Assembly: GCA_947631685.1 (NCBI GenBank)
Contig: CANRMI010000001.1
Span: 248,001 to 312,000 of the forward strand
Length of the DNA: 64,000 bases
Direction: 5' to 3'
Source of the DNA: an uncultured Lachnospiraceae bacterium
GTDB lineage: Bacteria > Bacillota > Clostridia > Lachnospirales > Lachnospiraceae
Part shown: one piece after another, positions 9,183 to 17,699 of the stretch
How the letters are laid out: each line of letters begins with the position of its first letter
Position numbering within the stretch: the first letter of the stretch is position 1
Program-made: the position numbers and the translations under genes
The notes under the pieces: model-generated
The model's input: the letters and a program-made list of their open reading frames with translations, nothing else
Databases searched by the model: none
Told to the model about the DNA's origin: nothing

Positions 9183-9515
9183 ATGGATATTAGTGCAAAG
9201 CAAATCGCAACTCAGATTCAGGAAGAGATAGAAAGGTGGCATGCGGATAACGTAAATCGTGATCCGGAATATGTGATTGTAACAGATGAGATAAAAAGAA
9301 TTAAACCTTTGAATGTACATCGAAGTGACCTGACCGAAGTGATAAGAGAATTGGTGGTTACTAATACGGAAATGTGGCATGAGGAAGACAAGGTCAGAAG
9401 TCAGGTGGATAAAGTAGTTCTTAAAGCAATCAGAAATATAAATCCGTTGAACCAGCACAGAAATGATCTGATTGAAGAAATAGATGAAATCTTTAGTGAC
9501 AATCGGGAGGAATAA
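9183..9515 (+). CDS. DUF4254 N-terminal half, internally duplicated
   Basis: 110 residues made of two related units: WHADNVNRDPEY with PLNVHRSDLTEVI, then WHEEDKVRSQVD with PLNQHRNDLIEEID. The second matches the WHxED...NQxRxDxxExID half of DUF4254 proteins, which occur in LPS and exopolysaccharide clusters and have no known function. It ends in TAA at 9513-9515; the next gene starts in the same frame after one GAA codon and matches the other half of the family. GGAGAA precedes the ATG. The whole family length is therefore split in two here and the N-terminal unit is repeated. Confidence 0.6.
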   Translation: MDISAKQIATQIQEEIERWHADNVNRDPEYVIVTDEIKRIKPLNVHRSDLTEVIRELVVTNTEMWHEEDKVRSQVDKVVLKAIRNINPLNQHRNDLIEEIDEIFSDNREE

Positions 9516-9518
9516 GAA

Positions 9519-9779
9519 GTGGAAACTATAGGAAGCCTTATTGATAAAATATGCATAAATGAATTGAAAATTTATCATATGACAGAGCAAAAAGATAGAA
9601 CCGATGTAAACAGGGAATTTAAGCAGGACTGTGAAAAGCGTCTTTCTATTCTTGTTATGCAACGGGACAGTCTGACAGATGAGTTGCAGGAATTGATGGA
9701 GGATGTACTGGAAGGCAGAAAGCAGATGAAACCTTTCAGACAGATGAAAATGTATAATGAAAAGAAATTTAAAGATTAG
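9519..9779 (+). CDS. DUF4254 C-terminal half (GTG start)
   Basis: 86 residues: TIGSLIDKICINELKIYHM, a Cys with KRLSILVMQRDSL, and FRQMKMYNEK, which match the conserved C-terminal part of DUF4254 proteins (xxSIIDRLSILxLKIYHM and YRQFKMYND). It starts with GTG at 9519, eight bases after GGGAGG (9505-9510), so it can be translated on its own. It lies in the same frame as the preceding gene, separated only by TAA-GAA. Either the family was split with both halves kept, or a nonsense mutation has broken one gene. Function unknown. Confidence 0.6.
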   Translation: METIGSLIDKICINELKIYHMTEQKDRTDVNREFKQDCEKRLSILVMQRDSLTDELQELMEDVLEGRKQMKPFRQMKMYNEKKFKD

Positions 9780-9790
9780 AGGGAATGTGA

Positions 9791-11002
9791 ATGACTAAAA
9801 AGCGTGTCGCAATATTGACTTTGTTTCATGAAAACGGTAATTATGGTGCAAATCTTCAGGCATATGCGCTGCGACAGGTAATTCGGTTCCTTGGTTGCAA
9901 AGCAGATGTAATAGATTGTGAGTTTACGCCGCCAGAATTTAATATTCAGGAATTTAGATGGCAAAATGCATTATTCCCGAGAGGAACGTTACGTGGTTTT
10001 GTGGTACATATGCTGAAGGTGGTGGTAATGTTCGTATGTCATCCTTCTCAATGGATCGATTGGAGAGTGAAGTGTCAGTTGAAGCGGAGAGAGAAAAGGG
10101 TGAGTTATTTCCGCAAAAGACATATCGAACCAGTGGCGGTGAAAAAAGAAGAACTCACTAGTTTTTTGGAAGATTATGATGTACTTTTAACAGGTAGTGA
10201 TCAGGTATGGAATCCAACCTATTGCAGCGTGGAACACTTTCTCCCATTTGAAAAGAAGGGTCGTATCAAAGCGGCCTATGGCGCAAGTATTGGAAGAACC
10301 GTTCTTTCTGACGAAGAAAGCAATATTTTTCTGAAGAATCTTCCGGACTTTGATTTTATTTCTGTACGGGAAAATGAAGCAAAGGAACTGCTGGAGCCTT
10401 TACTAAATGTACCGGTAGAAGTAGTTTTGGATCCGACACTGTTACTTGCTGCAGCAGATTGGGATAAACTAACGGAGCCAGTGAAAACACCGGAAAAATA
10501 TATTCTTTTTGCTGCATATGGCTATACAAAGTCACATCGTGATTTTGCACAAAAAATTGCAGATAGTTTGGAACTGCCGCTTGTAGTATTGACTGCAGAT
10601 AATGGTGAAATTGAATCAAACAGAGGCGTTGGAGATATGCAGATAGCGGATGCGTCTCCAGGACAATTCTTAACATTAGTACGTGGAGCTGAGTTTGTGA
10701 TTACGGATTCTTATCATTTTACAGTGTTTTCTATTATCTATCACAGAAAGTTTCTTGTACTTAAAAGGGATCCTGATTCAGCAGTTGTATCCATGAATTC
10801 CAGATTTTATACGCTGCTAGGTGAATTGGGACTTTTAGAGAGGGTGATCGATCTAGATGCATCACCGGCCAGCGTAGTTGATATTGGTTTTTTGAAAGAC
10901 TTGACAGAAGAGTATTATGGAATTGTAGAGAAAAAGCTTATAGCATTGCGAGAAAAGAGTATTTCCTTTTTGAAACTGATACTGGGGGAAGTAAAGGCGT
11001 AA
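9791..11002 (+). CDS. Polysaccharide pyruvyltransferase family protein
   Basis: 403 residues. LTLFHENGNYGANLQAYAL near the N terminus, LLTGSDQVWNP, YGASIGR, SVRENEAKELL with VVLDPTLLL, and FVITDSYHFTVFSI near the C terminus are the ordered hallmarks of the PS_pyruv_trans family (CsaB/WcaK-like), which transfers pyruvate ketals from phosphoenolpyruvate to sugars. The 400-residue clostridial form often sits beside FrhB-like iron-sulfur proteins, as here two genes on. AGAGGGAA precedes the ATG, and the stop overlaps the next start (TAATG). Actual pyruvylation is inferred from family. Confidence 0.85.
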   Translation: MTKKRVAILTLFHENGNYGANLQAYALRQVIRFLGCKADVIDCEFTPPEFNIQEFRWQNALFPRGTLRGFVVHMLKVVVMFVCHPSQWIDWRVKCQLKRREKRVSYFRKRHIEPVAVKKEELTSFLEDYDVLLTGSDQVWNPTYCSVEHFLPFEKKGRIKAAYGASIGRTVLSDEESNIFLKNLPDFDFISVRENEAKELLEPLLNVPVEVVLDPTLLLAAADWDKLTEPVKTPEKYILFAAYGYTKSHRDFAQKIADSLELPLVVLTADNGEIESNRGVGDMQIADASPGQFLTLVRGAEFVITDSYHFTVFSIIYHRKFLVLKRDPDSAVVSMNSRFYTLLGELGLLERVIDLDASPASVVDIGFLKDLTEEYYGIVEKKLIALREKSISFLKLILGEVKA

Positions 11003-11958
11003 TGATATGGATTGTCTGTTTTTTGGGCGCTGCTATACTGCTTGTAGTTGGAAATGTGGGATATATCAATACCGCAGCATACAAAAAACGCTGTGGAAAT
11101 CGTATTGCCATGGTTGCAAAACTCCCGAAAGAAGAATTGGAGGGATTGATAATAGGAAGTTTGCAAGCATATTGTGCATTTGATTTTTCGGAAACAGATG
11201 TTTCTATTGAAAACTTGTCAGGAAATCCACAGGCACTCTCTATGTGCTGCAGTCTTGCGCTGGAAAATCGTGACAGGGTAAAACAGGGAGGTTTTTTGCT
11301 TGTTTGTTTACCTCTGGCAGGATTGATTTTTGATGACTATAAGGACGATTCCCATCAGGAAGTTTTTTATTCTATTCTGCATAAACCACAGGTGATCCGG
11401 GGGTATCATCCACTTAAAAAATTTCTTTATCGATATATGCCAGTTTTGACATCCTGGAAGAACTTTTTTCAGTTGCCATGGGAGATAATACATCGATTAT
11501 TTAGACATTTTGACCGGAAAGAGCAGATATTTGAGAAGGATTTGAAGGAAGAGAGCAAGTTGCGCGTTAAAGAATGGTATACTCTAACCGGTGTAGATGT
11601 TTCCAAAGAGTGGAAGAATGGAGAGGCTGACATACAGATTAAAAAAAATATTAGTCGGTTACGAAAGGTTTTTCTAGAATACAGAAACAAAGGAATCAAT
11701 CCAGTTATTCTTACACCACCGGTTACAGATACATTTTATCGTGTGATTGCAAAGAGTTTTTTGGAACATGGCTACATAAGGCCACTGCGAGAACTAGCTG
11801 ATGAGATGAAGATCCCTTTTTGGGATTTTTGTGGTGAGCGACTATATGGAGATGAGGAAGAACTTTTTGAGGGGATTGATTATTTAAATAAAGAAGGAAG
11901 AAAGCGGTTTACAAAACAAGTTTTAGAGCAATTATTAAAGGAAAGGGAATTGTTATGA
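11002..11958 (+). CDS. Membrane-anchored SGNH-hydrolase-like protein
   Basis: 318 residues. One N-terminal hydrophobic helix (residues 2-20) anchors an outside domain. [13 protein letters not shown] resembles SGNH block I, SGNPQALS the Asn/Gln region, [10 protein letters not shown] the central strand, and [16 protein letters not shown] the C-terminal block where DltD-like and SGNH acyltransferases usually read DxxH. The His appears replaced (DYLN), so catalysis is uncertain. It overlaps both neighbours by 1-4 bp. A role in acylating or remodelling the polysaccharide is plausible, but the family assignment rests on weak motifs. Confidence 0.45.
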   Translation: MIWIVCFLGAAILLVVGNVGYINTAAYKKRCGNRIAMVAKLPKEELEGLIIGSLQAYCAFDFSETDVSIENLSGNPQALSMCCSLALENRDRVKQGGFLLVCLPLAGLIFDDYKDDSHQEVFYSILHKPQVIRGYHPLKKFLYRYMPVLTSWKNFFQLPWEIIHRLFRHFDRKEQIFEKDLKEESKLRVKEWYTLTGVDVSKEWKNGEADIQIKKNISRLRKVFLEYRNKGINPVILTPPVTDTFYRVIAKSFLEHGYIRPLRELADEMKIPFWDFCGERLYGDEEELFEGIDYLNKEGRKRFTKQVLEQLLKERELL

Positions 11959-13757
11959 TTCAGATTACAGATAAGACAAAATGCACAGGATGTGGTATGT
12001 GCCATAACATATGTCCTTTTGGGGCAATTACAATGGAAAGAGATAAGGAATCCTTTCTTTACCCAAAAGTGGATCTGAAAAAATGTAACGATTGCGGACT
12101 ATGCGAAGAAAAGTGCCCGATGCTTCATACAGTATTGCCTAAACGGTTGCCACTTCCTGTGGTATATGCAGGTTGGAATCGGGATGAAGTGATCAGAATG
12201 AAATCTACAACAGGTGGTGTGTTCCACGGGCTGGCCTCTGCTTTTCTTGCTGATGGTGGCTATATATGTGGAGCGATATGGCAGGAGGATTGGACAGTAA
12301 AGCATTTTGTTTCCAACCAAGAGAAAGATTTAGAAATCCTGATGGGATCAAAGTACATTCAAAGTGATAAAGGAGAGATTTATAAAGAAATTAAAACTTT
12401 GCTGAGCAAAGGCAAACGAGTTATGATGTGCAGTCTTCCATGTGAAACAAGCGCTTTATATGCTTATTTGGGACAGGATTATGAGAACCTTTTTGTAGTA
12501 GATATGCTCTGCCGAGGGGGGAATGCGCCTGCAGTATTGCAAAAATTTATAGAGGTAATGGAAAAAAGGTATGGATCCAAGGTGATAAATATCCATTTTA
12601 AATGTAAGGAGCCGTATGGATGGCATCGTTTCTCCACAGAAATGACATTTGAAGATGGGCAGATTTATAGCAGAGATCGATACGAGGATCAGTTTATGCG
12701 TATGTTTCTGGAGCAGAACTGTTGTATGCGTCCGTCATGCCATAAATGCCGCTTTAAATCCGTTAAGGGCTATGGAGATATTACGATTGCAGATTTCTGG
12801 GGAATTGAAAATTCCCACCCCGATTTAGATGACAATAAGGGCACTTCTATGATTAAGATTAATACAGAAAAAGGAGAACGTTTGTTTAAAGAATTTTCTA
12901 AGAATTTGTATGTATCTAAATGTCGAATAGAAGAGGCAAACACATCATCGAATCCGGCATTTTCAAAATCGATTCCGCAGGGGAAGAACAGAGAGTTGTT
13001 TTTTAGAGATATTCAGACCATGCCCTTTGAAAAGGTGTTAAAACGTTATGTGCCAGATACATACACACCGCTCCGGAAAATGAAATTTTATGCAAAGCGT
13101 AGTTTTAGACTGGTTAAAAAGGGCTTCTCACTTTTGCTGGGAATTCATGGAAACCGCATTAGTTTTCCACTTTTTGTAAAGATGAATAGTAGAAAGGTTT
13201 GCAAAAATTCAAAAGGAAAAATCATTCCGTTGGCACATTCACGTATTTGGATGGAAAAAGGAAGCTGTATTATATGTGATGAAAGATTTGTAATTGGTCA
13301 TAAAGAAAATCCAAAGACAAAAGAAGAAACACGGATCAGCTTAAAGGAGGGGGCGCATCTGGTCTGTCATGGGAGATTTTCATTGCAGACTGGGTGCGAT
13401 ATCAGATTATGGCAGGGAGCAAGTTTAACAATTGGAAGCGGATATTTTAATAATGGAGTTCAGGTCATCTGTAAAGAAAGTATTGTTATCGGCAATGATG
13501 TGGCGGTGGCGCGAAATGTGGTCATTCGTGATTCGGATGCGCATAATCTGGATGAGGAGGAATGGAAGATGAACAGGCCAGTGGTAATAGGAAATCATGT
13601 CTGGATTGCTGCAGGAGCAATGATTCTTAAGGGTGTTACCATTGGGGATGGTGCTGTTATTGCTGCAGGAGCGGTTGTAACTAAGGATGTTCCGGCATAT
13701 TGCCTAGCTGCCGGAGTTCCTGCCAGAGTGATACGGGAAAATGTATTATGGTATTGA
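11955..13757 (+). CDS. FrhB-like iron-sulfur protein fused to hexapeptide acetyltransferase
   Basis: 600 residues in one frame. Residues 1-60 hold two 4Fe-4S motifs ([24 protein letters not shown]). Residues 65-400 match the coenzyme F420 hydrogenase/dehydrogenase beta-subunit family ([45 protein letters not shown]), which in polysaccharide clusters is thought to reduce or transfer electrons to sugar intermediates. Residues 440-600 are a left-handed beta-helix acetyltransferase ([48 protein letters not shown]) with the catalytic His in DAH. The two parts are usually separate genes. Starts by ATGA overlap. Six G at 12,516-12,521. Confidence 0.8.
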   Translation: MIQITDKTKCTGCGMCHNICPFGAITMERDKESFLYPKVDLKKCNDCGLCEEKCPMLHTVLPKRLPLPVVYAGWNRDEVIRMKSTTGGVFHGLASAFLADGGYICGAIWQEDWTVKHFVSNQEKDLEILMGSKYIQSDKGEIYKEIKTLLSKGKRVMMCSLPCETSALYAYLGQDYENLFVVDMLCRGGNAPAVLQKFIEVMEKRYGSKVINIHFKCKEPYGWHRFSTEMTFEDGQIYSRDRYEDQFMRMFLEQNCCMRPSCHKCRFKSVKGYGDITIADFWGIENSHPDLDDNKGTSMIKINTEKGERLFKEFSKNLYVSKCRIEEANTSSNPAFSKSIPQGKNRELFFRDIQTMPFEKVLKRYVPDTYTPLRKMKFYAKRSFRLVKKGFSLLLGIHGNRISFPLFVKMNSRKVCKNSKGKIIPLAHSRIWMEKGSCIICDERFVIGHKENPKTKEETRISLKEGAHLVCHGRFSLQTGCDIRLWQGASLTIGSGYFNNGVQVICKESIVIGNDVAVARNVVIRDSDAHNLDEEEWKMNRPVVIGNHVWIAAGAMILKGVTIGDGAVIAAGAVVTKDVPAYCLAAGVPARVIRENVLWY

Positions 13758-13787
13758 GTATATAGTAATAGAGATGAGGTAAATGGT

Positions 13788-15329
13788 TTGGAAAGAGGCG
13801 AAAACGCGGTAAGAAATATTATGTGGGGAATGGTATATACAGTTATACACTTTGTATTGCCATTGCTTTCTCGCATGATTATTCTGCGGGTGATGGGGAG
13901 GCTTTATCTTGGCGTTGGCGGGTTGTTTTCATCGATTCTCGGGATGTTGAGTGTGGCAGAACTAGGGTTCAGTGCAGCAATTACATATAGTATGTACCGT
14001 CCGGTAGCCGAGGGAGATACCGAAAAAGTATGTGCGTTGCTGAATTTTTATAGAAAATGCTATCGGGTAGTGGGATGTGTTATCCTGATAGCTGGGCTGG
14101 CGATTATGCCTTTTATTAAATATTTAATTTATGGGGAATATCCCAATGATATAAATTTGTATCTGGTTTATTTTTTGTATCTGATTAATACAGTAGTAAG
14201 TTATCTGCTTTTTGCCTACCGGAGGCCTCTTTTGCAGGCAAATCAGCGCAATGATGTGGAAAGTAAAGTCGCAACTGTAATTATGTTTTTGCAGAATATA
14301 GGGCAAGTAGCGGTATTAATAGCGTTTCGGAACTATTACCTGTTTGTACTTGTTATGGTTGTGACAACACTGAGCAGTAATTTAATGATAGGCTGGCAGA
14401 CAGCTAGAATGTATCCGATGTATGTATGTCAGGGAAGCATTGACAGAACAGATTATCAGGGATTGAAAAAGCAGATCAGAGGACTATTTCTGCGAAAATT
14501 GGGCGATGTAGTGTTGGGGTCAGTAGATAATATTGTGATTTCTGCTTTTTTGGGGCTTGGCATGGTGGCTATGTATGGAAACTACTACTGCATTACAACG
14601 GCGTTGTTTACAGTAAATGGAGTGGTAGCCACTGCTTTGATAGGTGCGTTTGGAAATATTGTTGCCAAGGAATCACAGGAATTTCAATATAAGGAATTTC
14701 GAGTAATGAATTTTCTGTATGTGATGTTTATGGCTTTTCTGGCTTTGTGTTATTTATGTCTGGTGCAACCATTTATGAAGCTTTGGGTGGGGGTGGACAT
14801 GGTTTTTGACCAATATACTACAATTCTTTTTGTAGCATATTTTTTCTTTTATAAGTGGTGTGATATGTTATGGGTACTTCAGGAGGCTAGCGGAATATGG
14901 TGGAAAACACGTTTTGTTCCACTTATTGCAGCAATTGTAAACTTGACGCTGAATTTGATTTTTGTACAGTGCATTGGAATACGGGGAATTTTATTTTCTA
15001 CAATTATAAGCGTAATTTTTGTATATGATATTGGATATCTTGTTATTGTGTTCAGAATTTGTTTCGGAGAGATAGCTTCGTGTAGGGGGTATGTATTCCG
15101 TCAGATGTGTTATCTGTTTATTGCAGTTGTGGATATGTCTGTGTGTATGTGGCTTTGCCGTTTTGGGCCACAAGAAGGCGTAAAATGTCTTATGTATAGA
15201 GGGGGTATCTGTTTGATTGTAGGCATTCCGGGGCTTCTGTTAGGAGCAAGTCGCTTTTCAGAGTTTGATGAAGCGGTATCCTATGCAAAACGGTTGCTGT
15301 GGCAGTGTGTGAAAAAGTACCAAAAGTAA
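13788..15329 (+). CDS. Polysaccharide flippase (Wzx/PST family)
   Basis: 513 residues with 12-14 hydrophobic segments. It begins MERGENAVRNIMWGMVYTV and has LSVAELGFSAAITYSMYRP in the second helix region and a KLGDVVLGSVDNIVIS segment mid-protein, typical of the MOP/PST exporters that flip undecaprenyl-linked repeat units. The start is TTG at 13788 with GAGG (13776-13779) eight bases before it; the ATG at 13783 is in another frame that stops quickly. This is the only flippase seen and so the likely exporter for the repeat unit. Confidence 0.85.
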   Translation: MERGENAVRNIMWGMVYTVIHFVLPLLSRMIILRVMGRLYLGVGGLFSSILGMLSVAELGFSAAITYSMYRPVAEGDTEKVCALLNFYRKCYRVVGCVILIAGLAIMPFIKYLIYGEYPNDINLYLVYFLYLINTVVSYLLFAYRRPLLQANQRNDVESKVATVIMFLQNIGQVAVLIAFRNYYLFVLVMVVTTLSSNLMIGWQTARMYPMYVCQGSIDRTDYQGLKKQIRGLFLRKLGDVVLGSVDNIVISAFLGLGMVAMYGNYYCITTALFTVNGVVATALIGAFGNIVAKESQEFQYKEFRVMNFLYVMFMAFLALCYLCLVQPFMKLWVGVDMVFDQYTTILFVAYFFFYKWCDMLWVLQEASGIWWKTRFVPLIAAIVNLTLNLIFVQCIGIRGILFSTIISVIFVYDIGYLVIVFRICFGEIASCRGYVFRQMCYLFIAVVDMSVCMWLCRFGPQEGVKCLMYRGGICLIVGIPGLLLGASRFSEFDEAVSYAKRLLWQCVKKYQK

Positions 15330-15366
15330 AATTTTGAAAAATAATAGAACAAGAGGCTGAATAAAA

Positions 15367-16161
15367 ATGAAGGCATGGCTCAGAAGACGGATTGAGAAAC
15401 ATCATACAGTTACTCTGGATGGTAGTTATGGGCTGCCAGAAGGAATGTTTGAAGGTAAGGTTGCAGTTATTACAGGAGGAACAGGAGAAATCGGGACTGC
15501 TATTTCGGAAAGAATCATAGCTGGAGGAGGAAGATGTGTATGCATAGGACGAACAATTCCGGCTCAATCTCGGGGGGGTATTCAATATATTTATTGGGAT
15601 TTAGCGGATCTCTCTGATATGGAAAAAAAATTTGAGGAATGTTTGGCGTGTTTTGGAAGGATTGATATTTGGATAAATAATGCGGGCTATATCAGCCAGA
15701 ACGATTTGCATGGTAGTTTTTTTGAAGCTTCTTTCCAAGATTGGGAGGAGCAGATGCAGGTTAATTGCAAGGCCTTATTTTTTTTAAGTCAAATGGCAGT
15801 CCGCTATTTTTTGAAGAACAAGATTTCAGGAAGAATTGTACAAGTATTAAGTATTGGTGGCATTATAAATACTTGGCAACCGTACGGAATCTCAAAAAGG
15901 GCAGCAATGATATTTACAAACGGGTTGTCAAATTTGCTTTCTGATTCTAATATCAGGGTTTTTGGCGTTGCACCAGGACATGTATATACAAAGATGATAT
16001 GTGACATGACTGCAGAAGAAAATTTAAGTTGGCGCAGTAGCCCAAATGGGCGTATGGCAACGCGAGAAGAGATTGCAAATATCGTTTGTTACTTAGCGGG
16101 AGGAAAAATGGATGGACTATGTGGATTAGTTGTCTGCGATGGCGGCAGTAGTTTATTGTGA
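15367..16161 (+). CDS. Short-chain dehydrogenase/reductase with G7 tract
   Basis: 264 residues. VAVITGGTGEIGTAIS is the NAD(P) binding TGxxxGxG motif (residues 36-43), INNAG follows, and the catalytic Ser-Tyr-Lys set is present (LSIGG, then Y173 and K177 in YGISK). A 25-residue N-terminal extension precedes the fold. It probably oxidises or reduces a sugar or nucleotide-sugar hydroxyl. Seven G at 15,572-15,578 encode Arg-Gly-Gly. It is followed by a related but degenerate SDR gene. Confidence 0.85.
   Translation: MKAWLRRRIEKHHTVTLDGSYGLPEGMFEGKVAVITGGTGEIGTAISERIIAGGGRCVCIGRTIPAQSRGGIQYIYWDLADLSDMEKKFEECLACFGRIDIWINNAGYISQNDLHGSFFEASFQDWEEQMQVNCKALFFLSQMAVRYFLKNKISGRIVQVLSIGGIINTWQPYGISKRAAMIFTNGLSNLLSDSNIRVFGVAPGHVYTKMICDMTAEENLSWRSSPNGRMATREEIANIVCYLAGGKMDGLCGLVVCDGGSSLL
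15572..15578 (+). repeat. G7 homopolymer in SDR gene
   Basis: Seven consecutive G followed by TATT in the SDR coding region; candidate phase-variable site. Confidence 0.55.
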
Positions 16162-16204
16162 TAACTAAAACAGATGTTGCAATGAAAGAAAGCAGGTTTT
16201 TTAA

Positions 16205-16873
16205 ATGCTGAAGAAAATATTTTTCAAGGTATGGAATTATTATAAAAATATAAAATTAATTATATTACGACGGGAATATGTAGCAGAATCAGAACTATTA
16301 TCAGGGCATCTGGCTGTGGTAGCGGGAGAAGAATGTCTACTTCGGTCTACAGTAGCGGAAAAACTGGCTATGTTGGGAACTAAAGTTATTTTTAGAGATT
16401 CAGCGGAAATCGCAGATATGAACTGGTTCGATACGGAAGAAAAGCCAGATATTTGGATTAATTTGCCAGATATGAAAGAATGTCAGAAATACGATGGAGA
16501 TTTCTTGTCATTTAGCTTAAAGGAGTGGGATGAGTTTGGAGATACAGAATGCAAATCTCTTTATTTCAAAACGCAAAGAATTGGAAAATATTTTATAGAG
16601 CAAGGAATTAGAGGACATATTGTGCAAGTACTACATAGCGAAAATAAGGGAAATTTCTGGTGCCCAGAGGTGTTTTTTCAAAAAGCGGCGGTAGATGCTG
16701 TGAAGGGAATGGCGGAAAGATTAGCTAGGAAGGGAATTACTGTGAATTGCGTGGTATTGGAGGATGATAGGGTTTCACCCCAAATGGTTTCTGATGCAGT
16801 AGAATTTTTGGCAAGTGATATGGGAGAGCATATGGTTGGAAGTTGTTTAGTACTACGGTCTAACAGAAAATGA
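16205..16873 (+). CDS. Degenerate SDR-like protein
   Basis: 222 residues that parallel the upstream SDR in layout: HLAVVAGEECLLRSTVAEKL where TGxxxGxG should be, PDIWINLPD at the INNAG position, GHIVQVL before the active site, VFFQKAAVDAV at the YxxxK position, and ITVNCVVLEDD at the loop after strand 6. The glycine motif is lost and the catalytic Tyr is Val (the Lys remains), so it probably cannot act as a dehydrogenase. It may be a regulatory or structural partner of the active paralogue, or decaying. Still fully open with an ATG start. Confidence 0.6.
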   Translation: MLKKIFFKVWNYYKNIKLIILRREYVAESELLSGHLAVVAGEECLLRSTVAEKLAMLGTKVIFRDSAEIADMNWFDTEEKPDIWINLPDMKECQKYDGDFLSFSLKEWDEFGDTECKSLYFKTQRIGKYFIEQGIRGHIVQVLHSENKGNFWCPEVFFQKAAVDAVKGMAERLARKGITVNCVVLEDDRVSPQMVSDAVEFLASDMGEHMVGSCLVLRSNRK

Positions 16874-16980
16874 AAAATGTATGTTAAATATAATAATTAT
16901 TACTTGTTGTATTACTAGTGATGTAATTTGCCAGAAGGCATTATATTATATAAAAACAAATATGAAAGGGCGAATTATTG

Positions 16981-17691
16981 ATGAATGATATATTGTATAT
17001 TGTTATGCCAGCGTATAATGAAGAAAAAAATATTGAAACTACAGTAAAACAGTGGTATCCGCTCCTTAGAATAGGGGGGGTGAAATCAAAGCTGGTAGTT
17101 GCAGACAGTGGAAGTACAGATTCTACACATGATATCCTTTTAAAGTTGGCAGAGTCATATGAAGATTTAATAATTTTGTCGGATACAAAAAAAGAGCATG
17201 GTCCGAAGGTTATAGCACTGTATGATTTCGCAATAAAAAGCGGAGCGGAGTACATATTTCAGACTGATTCTGATGGGCAGACGAATCCAGATGAATTTTA
17301 TGTTTTTTGGGAACACAGAAAAGAATATGCAGCCATTTTTGGAAACAGAAAAGAGAGAGGAGATGGAAATAAGAGAGCTTTTATCGAGCATGTTGTATGT
17401 TTGCTGTTAAAACTGTATTTTGGAGTAAATGTGCCAGATGCCAATGCACCATTTCGTTTAATGAGAGCACAAGTCTTAAAGAACTATATTTATAAGTTGC
17501 CCTCTGATTTTAATATTCCTAATATTATGATAACGACGTATTTTTCGTATTATAGGGAAAAGATTAAATTTTTGACTATCTCATTTAATGCGCGCAGGGA
17601 GGGGAAAAATTCTATTAATATTTCTAAAATTATAAAAATAGGATGGAAAGCATTAGGAGATTTTGGAAGATTAAGAAAAGAAATGAGGTGA
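16981..17691 (+). CDS. Glycosyltransferase family 2, polyprenyl-phosphate type, with G7 tract
   Basis: 236 residues. LYIVMPAYNEEKNIETTV, VVADSGSTDSTHDIL and FQTDSDGQTNPDEFY are the GT2 nucleotide and metal motifs; NVPDANAPFRLMR matches the dolichol-phosphate-mannose synthase subgroup. This type loads polyprenyl phosphate with a sugar for GT-C enzymes, and a GT-C gene follows directly. The ATG at 16981 is used rather than the TTG before it; GAAAGGG lies about 10 bases upstream. A run of seven G at 17,074-17,080 falls early in the gene, so slippage would cut off nearly all of it. A 105-bp AT-rich gap precedes it. Confidence 0.8.
   Translation: MNDILYIVMPAYNEEKNIETTVKQWYPLLRIGGVKSKLVVADSGSTDSTHDILLKLAESYEDLIILSDTKKEHGPKVIALYDFAIKSGAEYIFQTDSDGQTNPDEFYVFWEHRKEYAAIFGNRKERGDGNKRAFIEHVVCLLLKLYFGVNVPDANAPFRLMRAQVLKNYIYKLPSDFNIPNIMITTYFSYYREKIKFLTISFNARREGKNSINISKIIKIGWKALGDFGRLRKEMR
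17074..17080 (+). repeat. G7 homopolymer near start of GT2 gene
   Basis: Seven consecutive G at about codon 32 of a 236-codon gene; loss or gain of one G would abolish most of the protein. Candidate phase-variable site. Confidence 0.6.
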
Positions 17692-17699
17692 TTGGTTTT

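Noticed and set aside
12516..12521. G6 run in the FrhB-acetyltransferase gene as a seventh phase-variable tract
   Set aside because: Six G also occurs elsewhere (27,893-27,898 region) and is less exceptional, so it was left out of the set.
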